Shown here in pieces: positions 20,548-27,811 of a stretch of 64,000 nt of DNA. Both the position numbers and the translations under genes were made by a program. The notes below the pieces were generated by a model. That model saw nothing but the letters and a program-made list of their open reading frames with translations. It did no database searches and was not told where the DNA came from. This DNA comes from Acidimicrobiia bacterium (GTDB taxonomy: Bacteria; Actinomycetota; Acidimicrobiia; IMCC26256; PALSA-610). The stretch spans positions 248,001 to 312,000 of the forward strand of contig BPGH01000002.1 of the NCBI GenBank assembly GCA_026002935.1, read 5' to 3'. Position 1 is the first letter of the stretch. Each line of letters starts with the position of its first letter.

Positions 20548-21550
20548 CGGCGGCGAGGCCGACGACGAACAGCGCCCCCGCCCGCCGGGTGAAGAGGAAC
20601 GCGTGCGGCGCGAACCACAGCGGCCAGACCGGGTTCGGCACCGGCGACTCGTCCGGCTTCGGCGCGCCGAACGCCCGCCACGCGCGCGCCGCCACCGGGA
20701 GCGACCCGGCGACCAGCAGCGACGCGACGGGCAACACCCGCGCGGCCACGAGCGCCACGATCGAGACGTAGAAGAGCGCGAACATCGCACGCGTCACCGC
20801 ACGCGCCCGGGCCTCGCCGAGGATCACCGGGAGGGTGCGCGTCCCGTCGGCGGCGTCCCAGGGGATCTTGTCGATGTGCTTCCCCATCAGCACCGTCGTG
20901 CACGACAGCGCGTACGGCAGCGAGGCGAGCACGACGGCGCCGGGGATCTCGCCGGTGGCCGCGTAGTAGGTGCCGCCGACCATCAGGGGCCCCCACACGA
21001 CCAGCACCGTCGGCTCGCCCAGGCCGTGCTTCTTCAGCCGCAGCGGCGGCGCGGTGTACGCGGCCGAGAGCACGAACCCGCCGAGCGCGAACGCGACGAT
21101 CGGCCACCCGCGCGCGGCCGTCAGCACGGCCATGATCGCGAGGCACACGGCGTTCACGACGAGCGCGTACACGCCGAGCCGGCGGCGGGTGACCACGCCC
21201 GACAGGACGGGATGGGGCGAGTAGAGGTTGCGGGGGTAGTCCTCGCGGTCGGTGCCGACCTCGAGGTCGAAGAGGTCGTTCATCAGGTTGTTGGCCATGT
21301 GCGCGGCGACGATGCCGGCCGCGGCGAGCGCGAACCAGCCCCAGTGCACGTCGGCGCCGCGGTAGGGCGCGAGGAGCCCTGCGACGGCCGCGGCGACGAT
21401 CGTCATCGGCAGCACGCCGGCGCGCGTCAGGTAGAGCCACCTGGAGACCGGGTCCATCCGGCCCCTCGGCGGATTGGTGGTCGCCAGCACGTACCGCCAG
21501 TTGTGCCAGAGCCGCTCGCGCCCGGTTCCGGGGACCGCCGACGTCGCCAT
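20528..21550 (-). CDS. UbiA family prenyltransferase
   Basis: NNLMNDLFDLEVGTDREDYPRNLYS (NDxxD-type motif) and DKIPWDAADGTRTLPVILGEARAR; multiple TM segments. Confidence 0.88.
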   Translation of the reverse strand: MATSAVPGTGRERLWHNWRYVLATTNPPRGRMDPVSRWLYLTRAGVLPMTIVAAAVAGLLAPYRGADVHWGWFALAAAGIVAAHMANNLMNDLFDLEVGTDREDYPRNLYSPHPVLSGVVTRRRLGVYALVVNAVCLAIMAVLTAARGWPIVAFALGGFVLSAAYTAPPLRLKKHGLGEPTVLVVWGPLMVGGTYYAATGEIPGAVVLASLPYALSCTTVLMGKHIDKIPWDAADGTRTLPVILGEARARAVTRAMFALFYVSIVALVAARVLPVASLLVAGSLPVAARAWRAFGAPKPDESPVPNPVWPLWFAPHAFLFTRRAGALFVVGLAAGAVLGW

Positions 21551-21576
21551 GGCGCGCATGGTACGCGTCGGGCGGT

Positions 21577-22125
21577 TCAGCCGCCGTAGCTCATGCGCGT
21601 GTCCTCCATGCGCAGCACCGGCGTGTCCTCGTCCGCGAGGAAGGCGGCGTTCACGATCTCGCCGAGGAACAGCGTGTGGGTGCCCACCTCGACGGGCCGG
21701 CGCACCTCGCACTCCAGGTACCCGACGGATTGCGCCAGCACCGGCGCGCCCGTCACCGGACCGTCGAAGTAGGCGAACCCGTTCAGCGTCCGTGCCCCGA
21801 GGTCGACGTCGACGGGCTTCGTGAAGCGGCGGACGATCGCCCGGTCGTCGCGCGCGACGAGGCACAGCGAGAAGACCCCGCCCGCCTCGATCAGCTCGTG
21901 CGTGTGGGCCGACCGCTCGACGGCGATCCCGAGCCACTTCGGGTCGGTGGCGACCTGCGTCGCCCAGTTCAGGGTCATCGCGTTCCGCCGCTGCGCCCCG
22001 TCGGTCGACCCGACGACGTAGAGACCCGACGGCATCTTCCACAGCACGCGTCGCCGGAGGCGGTCGTAGGACTCGGGATCGGTTCCCGGCGGGAACGGCG
22101 GGACGGGACCTTCTCGCACGGGCAC
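21577..22125 (-). CDS. Flavin reductase family protein (FMN-binding split barrel)
   Basis: RRVLWKMPSGLYVVGSTDGAQRRNAMTLNWATQVATDPKWLGIAVERSAHTHELIEAGGVFSLCLV; GTG start 22125 inferred. Confidence 0.85.
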   Translation of the reverse strand: MPVREGPVPPFPPGTDPESYDRLRRRVLWKMPSGLYVVGSTDGAQRRNAMTLNWATQVATDPKWLGIAVERSAHTHELIEAGGVFSLCLVARDDRAIVRRFTKPVDVDLGARTLNGFAYFDGPVTGAPVLAQSVGYLECEVRRPVEVGTHTLFLGEIVNAAFLADEDTPVLRMEDTRMSYGG

Positions 22126-22367
22126 GGCCGCGACGCTACGGCGCCGACGGCCCGCGGTGCCCGCGGCCGGCCGCGCGCGGTGTCCGGGGGCGGCCGCGCG
22201 CGCTGGTACCCTCGGGTGCGGTTCCGGCCGACGGTCCGGACCCGACATCCGAGCGCGCGTGCCCCGGTGCGGGTGCACGCCCGGCGACGCCGGCGCTGCC
22301 CCGTTCCGGCACGGACGCACCACGGCGGTCGCCTCCCGGGGGGCCGTCCCGGCGAAGGGAACCCATC

Positions 22368-22646
22368 ATCGCCACACGACGAGCCACCTTCGAGAAGAAC
22401 CTGCGCGAGCGCACCAAGAAGGCGAAGGCGGCGGCCAAGCGGGAGCGCAGGCTCGAGCGGTCCGCCACCAAGGCCGAGCCGGGGGCCGAGCCGGCCGCAC
22501 CGGGCACGGCCGACCACCCCGACGACCTGTTGCGCCAGATCGAGGCCCTGCACGCGGACTTCGCGGCGAACCGGATCGGCTTCGACGACTTCGAGGCCCG
22601 CAAGCTGGACCTGTTCGAGCGCCTGTCGGCCCTCGACCTGCCCTGA
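22368..22646 (+). CDS. Small basic/acidic protein, apparent non-canonical ATC start, not in the supplied ORF track
   Basis: Reading frame (I)ATRRATFEKNLRERTKKAKAAAKRERRLERSATKAEPGAEPAAPGTADHPDDLLRQIEALHADFAANRIGFDDFEARKLDLFERLSALDLP-stop; GAAGGGA (22354-22360) at Shine-Dalgarno distance. Confidence 0.6.
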   Translation: MATRRATFEKNLRERTKKAKAAAKRERRLERSATKAEPGAEPAAPGTADHPDDLLRQIEALHADFAANRIGFDDFEARKLDLFERLSALDLP

Positions 22647-22676
22647 ACCGCCCGGCCTCCGGGGCGGCGCGCCCGG

Positions 22677-23195
22677 CTACATCTTCGGCAGGCCGAGCTT
22701 GCGGTGGTCCCAGGTGACCACCCGGTCGACGTGCAGCTTCACGACGACGCGCTTGCGCAGCATCGTCTCGACGAACGGGCGCATCTCCTCGGTGTACGGC
22801 GCGTTGTAGCGCTCGAACACGCTCACGCCGAGCTCCCAGATGCGGTCGGGCTCCTCGACGATCTCGCCCCGCCCGACGAGCGAGACGCCGCGCAGCTCGT
22901 CGTAGGTCTCGCCGGCCTCGACGAGGCACGTCATGCGGGGGTCGCGCCGCAGGTTGACGATCTTCTGGGCCTTCGCCTTGCTCTCGATCGCGACGGCGCC
23001 CTCGAGGAAGCCGTACCACATCGCCACCGAGTGGATGCTGCCGTCCGCGTTGAGGGTCGACATGGTCATGGAGTGGCGGCCCCGGAGGAACTCGTCGACC
23101 TCCTCGGGGGTCATCCGGATCTGCGCGCGCTGGTTGACGCCGTGCCCCATCGCGTTGACGCCGTGCCCCATCGCCGCGCCCGTCGGTTCGGCCAT
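22677..23195 (-). CDS. Pyridoxamine 5'-phosphate oxidase / PPOX-class F420-dependent protein
   Basis: IRMTPEEVDEFLRGRHSMTMSTLNADGSIHSVAMWYGFLEGAVAIESKAKAQKIVNLRRDPRMTCLVEAG. Confidence 0.85.
   Translation of the reverse strand: MAEPTGAAMGHGVNAMGHGVNQRAQIRMTPEEVDEFLRGRHSMTMSTLNADGSIHSVAMWYGFLEGAVAIESKAKAQKIVNLRRDPRMTCLVEAGETYDELRGVSLVGRGEIVEEPDRIWELGVSVFERYNAPYTEEMRPFVETMLRKRVVVKLHVDRVVTWDHRKLGLPKM
23133..23174. repeat. Perfect 21-bp tandem duplication (2 copies of gttgacgccgtgccccatcgc) at the PPOX N-terminus
   Basis: Copies at 23133-23153 and 23154-23174; encodes AMGHGVN-AMGHGVN. Confidence 0.95.
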
Positions 23196-23271
23196 CGGCC
23201 GCGCTCCTCCCGATGCTCGTGGACCGGCGCAGCCTACGGCCGCGCCGCGCCCGCCCGCACGGCGCCGCGCT

Positions 23272-24642
23272 TCACGCGGGCGCGGCCGAGAACGTCACGA
23301 CGGCGTCGAGCCCGCCCCCGGGCGCGTCACGCAGCTCGACGGTCCCGCCCGACGCCGCGACGAGCCGGGCCACGATCGCGAGGCCGAGACCGGACCCGCC
23401 GGGCGGGGCGTCGGGTGCCCGCCAGAACCGGTCGAACGCGCGGCGGCGGTGCTCGGGGGGCATCCCGGGGCCCTGGTCGATCACGTGCACCTCGTGGACG
23501 CCGCCGGCCGGGACGACGCGCACCTCGACCACCGATCCCGCCGGCGCGTGCTCGAACGCGTTGGCGAGGAGGTTGTCGAGCACCTGCGCGACCGCACCGT
23601 CGGCGACGAGCACGGGCGCGGTCGCGGGCACCTGCGCCCGGACGCGGATCCCCTGCTCCTCCGCGAGCGGCTCCCACGTCGCGACGCGTTCACGGACCGC
23701 GGCCGCCAGGTCCTGCTGCCGGCGCGCCGGGGCGGTCGCCTCGGCGCGTGCGAGGTGGAGCAGGGCGTCCACGAGCCGCGTGAGCCGGTCCACCTCGACC
23801 GCCGCCGCCCGCACCTCCCCCGCGGTGCGCCCGCTCGCGTCGCGCTCCAGGTTCTCGAGCCGCAGCCGCAGCGCGGTCAGCGGCGCGCGCAGCTCGTGCG
23901 ACGCGTCGGCGACGAACGCCCGCTGGCCGGTCACCAGCCGTTCGAGCCGGTCGGCCATCACGTTGAACGAGCGCGCGAGCGCGCGGACCTCCGGCGGTCC
24001 GGAGCCCGCCGGTGCGCGGGCGCCCAGGTCGCCGCCGGCGAGCGCGTTCGAGGCGGCGGCGAGCGCCCGCACCGGGCGTGTGACCGACCTCGCGAGCAGG
24101 GTCCCCACGAGGACGACCGCGAGCACCACGACGCCCGCGAGCGCGCCGAGACGCAACCAGTTGCCGCGGATCCGGTCGTCGAGCTCCGCGCGCGGGTAGG
24201 TGACGCGCACGGCGCCCAGGATGCGCCCTCCCGACGCCACCGGCACCGCGACGTACAGGAAGCGCTCGCCCAGGGTCTCCGAGTAGCGGCTGCCCGACGC
24301 CGTCTCCCCCTGCAACGCCGTGTCGAACTCCGGACGGGAGGAGAAGTCGCGCCGCTCGCCCGGGCGGTCGGAGTCGGCGAGGCTCGTCCCGGCGGGGTCG
24401 ACCACGACGACGCGGCCCCCGGTGCGCGCCGCGTACTCGTCGGCGACGAGCTGCGGGTCGATGTCGTCGGTCCCCTCGAGCGTGTCCTCGACGACGGTCG
24501 CGATCACGCGGGCGTCGCGCTCGACCGAGGCCGTGAGGCGGTCGAGCTCGCCGCGCGCGAACGAGACCCCGAGCGGCACCTCCAGGACGATCAGCACGAA
24601 GACGGTGATCGTCAGGTAGCTGGCGAGGAGCCGTCGCGTCAT
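23272..24642 (-). CDS. Two-component sensor histidine kinase
   Basis: Two TM segments, HAMP-like ARSVTRPVRALAAASNALAGGDLGAR, H-box FVADASHELRAPLTALRLRL, N-box and GSGLGLAIVARLV. Confidence 0.94.
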   Translation of the reverse strand: MTRRLLASYLTITVFVLIVLEVPLGVSFARGELDRLTASVERDARVIATVVEDTLEGTDDIDPQLVADEYAARTGGRVVVVDPAGTSLADSDRPGERRDFSSRPEFDTALQGETASGSRYSETLGERFLYVAVPVASGGRILGAVRVTYPRAELDDRIRGNWLRLGALAGVVVLAVVLVGTLLARSVTRPVRALAAASNALAGGDLGARAPAGSGPPEVRALARSFNVMADRLERLVTGQRAFVADASHELRAPLTALRLRLENLERDASGRTAGEVRAAAVEVDRLTRLVDALLHLARAEATAPARRQQDLAAAVRERVATWEPLAEEQGIRVRAQVPATAPVLVADGAVAQVLDNLLANAFEHAPAGSVVEVRVVPAGGVHEVHVIDQGPGMPPEHRRRAFDRFWRAPDAPPGGSGLGLAIVARLVAASGGTVELRDAPGGGLDAVVTFSAAPA

Positions 24643-25298
24643 CCCGGTTCGCGCAGCCGGAAGCCCACCCCGCGCACGGTCTCGATCCAGCGGGGGTCGC
24701 CGAGCTTCTTGCGCAGCGAGGCGACGTGCACGTCGAGCGTCTTCGTGGGTCCGTACCAGTGGGGGTCCCAGACGGCCTCGAGGATCGACTGGCGGGTGTG
24801 CACCGCGTCCGGCTCGGCGGTGAGGTGCGCGAGGAGGTCGAACTCCTTCGGCGTGAGCACCAGCTCGGTGCCGGCGAGCGTCGCGCGACGGGTCCGGCGG
24901 TCGACCTCGAGCGGACCGACACGCAGCGGCGCGCCGGCGTCGGTGCGCGGCGACGCCCGGCGGGCGACCGCGCGGATGCGCGCCACGAGCTCCCGGAACC
25001 CGAAGGGCTTGACGACGTAGTCGTCGGCGCCCAGCTCCAGCAGCACGACCCGGTCGATCTCGTCGCCCCGGGCGGTGATCACGATGATCGGCACGCCCGA
25101 GCGCGCCCGCAGGGAACGGCACACGTCGGCCCCGTCCCCGTCGGGGAGGCCCAGGTCGAGCAGCACGAAGTCCCCCGGGTCGGCCGCCAGCGCGTCGTGC
25201 GCCGTGCGGACGCGGTGGACGTCGAACCCGTCGCGCCGGAGCCCCGCGACGAGCGGCTCGGCGATCGCGTCGTCGTCCTCGACGAGCAGCACCCGCAT
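24639..25298 (-). CDS. OmpR/PhoB family response regulator
   Basis: MRVLLVEDDDAIAEPLVAGLRRDGFDVHRV...LLDLGLPDGDG...winged helix LTPKEFDLLAHL...RSLRKKLGDPRWIETVRGVGFRL-type; ATGA coupling with the kinase. Confidence 0.95.
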   Translation of the reverse strand: MRVLLVEDDDAIAEPLVAGLRRDGFDVHRVRTAHDALAADPGDFVLLDLGLPDGDGADVCRSLRARSGVPIIVITARGDEIDRVVLLELGADDYVVKPFGFRELVARIRAVARRASPRTDAGAPLRVGPLEVDRRTRRATLAGTELVLTPKEFDLLAHLTAEPDAVHTRQSILEAVWDPHWYGPTKTLDVHVASLRKKLGDPRWIETVRGVGFRLREPG

Positions 25299-25433
25299 CG
25301 CACCAGGGTGGCACGGGCGGCAGCAGCGGCCGGGATCCTTGGACGTTTCTTTGCCGTCCGCGGGCGGGCCGCTGCAACCCCGGTCCGTACCCTCGACGCC
25401 GACCGCTTGCCGCTGCGACACCCAGGAGGACCC

Positions 25434-25889
25434 ATGGACAGGAGGACCGCGATCACCACCGCGGTGGCGATCACCGTCACCACGCTGGCCGGCGGCTCGG
25501 CCATCGCCGCGAACGTCGGGATCCTCGGCGCCGACGAGACCGGGAACGTCGGCGAGCTCTCGCCGGTCGCGGTGCGCAGCGAGGACACGACGCCCACCAC
25601 CGACGCCGGGGTCACGGTCGAGACGGTGTACGTCGACGAGACCGTGCCCGGCCCGGTCGGCGCCACACCGGCGCCCACGGCACCCGCTCCGGCCCCGACC
25701 GCTGCGCCCCCGCCCGCGACCCACGACGGCGAGCCCGGGCACGTCTTCGACGACCTCGACGACCTCGACGACCTCGACGACCACCACGACGACGACCACG
25801 ACGACGACCACGACGACGAGCACGACGGCGACGAGGACGAGCACGAGCACGAGGACGAGCACGAGGACGAGCACGACGACGATGACTGA
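25434..25889 (+). CDS. Secreted/anchored protein with Asp/His/Glu-rich C-terminus
   Basis: MDRRTAITTAVAITVTTLAGGSAIAANVGILG signal-like N-terminus; tail FDDLDDLDDLDDHHDDDHDDDHDDEHDGDEDEHEHEDEHEDEHDDDD; RBS aggagg before ATG 25434. Confidence 0.8.
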   Translation: MDRRTAITTAVAITVTTLAGGSAIAANVGILGADETGNVGELSPVAVRSEDTTPTTDAGVTVETVYVDETVPGPVGATPAPTAPAPAPTAAPPPATHDGEPGHVFDDLDDLDDLDDHHDDDHDDDHDDEHDGDEDEHEHEDEHEDEHDDDD

Positions 25890-26265
25890 GCGACGGCGGC
25901 GACCGCCGGCCGCTCGCGCGGCACGCATCGGGGTCGCCGGGGCGAGCGTGGCGGGCTTCGCCACCCTCCTCACCGCGATGCCGCTCACGGCCGACACCGG
26001 CGCGGCGACGTCCGCGGCCACGACGACCGATCCGCAGGCGCCGACGACCCTGCCCACGGCGGCGCCGCCCACCCGGCGGGTCGTGCGCATCGTCGTGCGC
26101 CGCCACGTCGTGAGCGCGCCGGCCCGGCGGCCGTCGGGCGGGGCGAGCCGGACGCCGGGGGGCCCGCCCGCGGCGCCGGCTCCACCCGCGGCCGCGCCGG
26201 CGTCCCCGCCGCCGGCGCCGGCCGCGGAGGCCCCACCCCCTCCCGCCCGGACCCATGGGAGCTGA
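25882..26265 (+). CDS. Secreted Pro/Ala-rich hypothetical protein
   Basis: MTERRRRPPAARAARIGVAGASVAGFATLLTAMPLTADTG...RRVVRIVVRRHVVSAPARR...PPAPAAEAPPPPARTHGS; 8-nt overlap upstream, 11-nt overlap downstream. Confidence 0.65.
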   Translation: MTERRRRPPAARAARIGVAGASVAGFATLLTAMPLTADTGAATSAATTTDPQAPTTLPTAAPPTRRVVRIVVRRHVVSAPARRPSGGASRTPGGPPAAPAPPAAAPASPPPAPAAEAPPPPARTHGS

Positions 26266-27101
26266 CCTCACCTTCCCGGCGATGGGCTCGACCGCCCGCG
26301 TCGTGCTCGTCGGCGGCGACGAACGCCTCGCGGAACGCGCCCGGCAGCGGATCGCGGACCTCGAGGCGCGCTGGAGCCGCTTCCTGGCGACGAGCGAGGT
26401 GTCGCGCGTCAACGCCCTCGCGGGGACGCCGGCCGTCGTGTCGGCCGAGACGTACCTCCTGTTCGACCTCGCGTGCCGCGGCTGGCGGGAGAGCGGCGGC
26501 CGGTTCGACCCGACCGTCGGCGCCGCGGTCGCGCGCCTCGGCTACGACGACGACGTTCGCGCTCGTGCGCGACGACGGTCCCGCCGCCGCGCCGCGCCGC
26601 GCCCGCCCCGGGCTGCGCCGGCATCCGGCTCGACCCGGTCGTCCGCGCGGTCACGATCCCGCGCGGGGTGCGCTTCGACCCCGGCGGGATCGGCAAGGGG
26701 CTGGCCGCCGACCTCGTCGCGGCCGAGCTCGTCGGCCGCGCGGCGCCGCGGGGGCGCTCGTCTCCCTCGGCGGCGACCTGCGCGTCGCCGGCGAGCCGCC
26801 CGCCGGGCGCGACGCCTGGGACGTCGTCGTCGAGGACCCGTTCCGGCCCGACGTGGCCGTCGCGACGCTCGCGGTCCGCGACGCCGGCGTCGCGACGACC
26901 GCCCGCACGCGGCGCGTGTGGCGCCGCGGCGGCGTGCCCGTCCACCACCTCGTCGACCCCGCGACGGGCGAGCCCGCCGCCGGCCCGCTGGCGGTCACCG
27001 CCGTCGCGCCCGAGGCGTGGCGGGCCGAGGTCGCCGCGAAGGCGCTCGCCGTCGGCGCCCGCGGCCCCCGCGGCCGCGGCCGGGAGCCGCGACCGACGTG
27101 A
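26255..27101 (+). pseudogene. apbE: ApbE-like FAD:protein FMN transferase, split over three frames (frameshifted)
   Basis: Frame A MGADLTFPAMGSTARVVLVGGDERLAERARQRIADLEARWSRFLATSEVSRVNALAG..FDPTVGAAVARLGYD; frame B IRLDPVVRAVTIPRGVRFDPGGIGKGLAADLVAAELV; frame C GALVSLGGDLRVAGEPPAGRDAWDVVVEDPF..VPVHHLVDPATGEPA. Confidence 0.75.
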
Positions 27102-27154
27102 GCGGGGTCGTCGTGCACGCCGGCGGCACGCGTCGAGGCGTTCGGGAGCGCGGC

Positions 27155-27811
27155 GTGAACCAGCAGCTCTGGTGGCACGTCGCGCGCGCCGGCGGCATCG
27201 TCGCGTGGGTCCTCCTCGCGACCGCCGTCGCCTGGGGCCTCCTCCTGAGCACTCGAGCTGCTCGGGCCGCACGCCCGCCGCCGGCCTGGCTCCTCTCGCT
27301 GCACCGCATGCTCGGCGCGTCTCGCGGTCGTGTTCACGGCCGTGCACCTCGCCGGGCCTCGTCGCCGACTCCTTCGTGCACTTCGGCGCCGCGGACGTGC
27401 TCGTGCCGTTCGCGTCCGGACTGGCGGCCGGGCGCGGTCGCCTGGGGGGTGGTCGGCCTCTACCTCCTCCTCGCGGTCGAGGTGACCTCCCTGCTGATGC
27501 GCCGCCTCCCGCGCCGCGTCTGGAGGTGGGTGCACCGGTCGAGCTTCGTGCTCTTCTTCGTCGCGAGCGTGCACGGTGCGACCGCCGGCACCGACGCCTC
27601 GAACGCGCTCTACCGCTGGACCTCGGTCGCGCTCGTCACGGCGGCGATGTTCCTCACGTTGGTGCGCGATCCTGACCGCGGCGACGCGCGGTCGCGGGCG
27701 CGCAACCGCCCGGTCACGGCCCCTCGGCCGCGCCGCGCCCGACCGGGACGGCGACGACCGCCTGAGCCACCTGCGCTCAGTCGAACGCGGGACGGGAGTC
27801 GTGGGCGGTGA
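27155..27811 (+). pseudogene. Ferric-reductase-like transmembrane protein (frameshifted)
   Basis: VNQQLWWHVARAGGIVAWVLLATAVAWGLLLST | LHRMLGA | VFTAVHLAG | VADSFVHFGAADVLVPFASG | WGVVGLYLLLAVEVTSLLMRRLPRRVWRWVHRSSFVLFFVASVHGATAGTDA; His-containing TM helices in different frames. Confidence 0.7.

Noticed and set aside
25752-25886. Asp/His-rich tract as a sequencing artefact
   Set aside because: Frame stays open with a proper stop overlapping the next ATG (ATGACTGA), and has a good RBS and signal-like N-terminus.
26255-27811. One fused 518-aa protein (ApbE plus ferric reductase) as listed in the ORF track
   Set aside because: The ORF stitches together an ApbE N-terminus, an out-of-frame middle and the reductase start; better explained as two genes with frameshifts.
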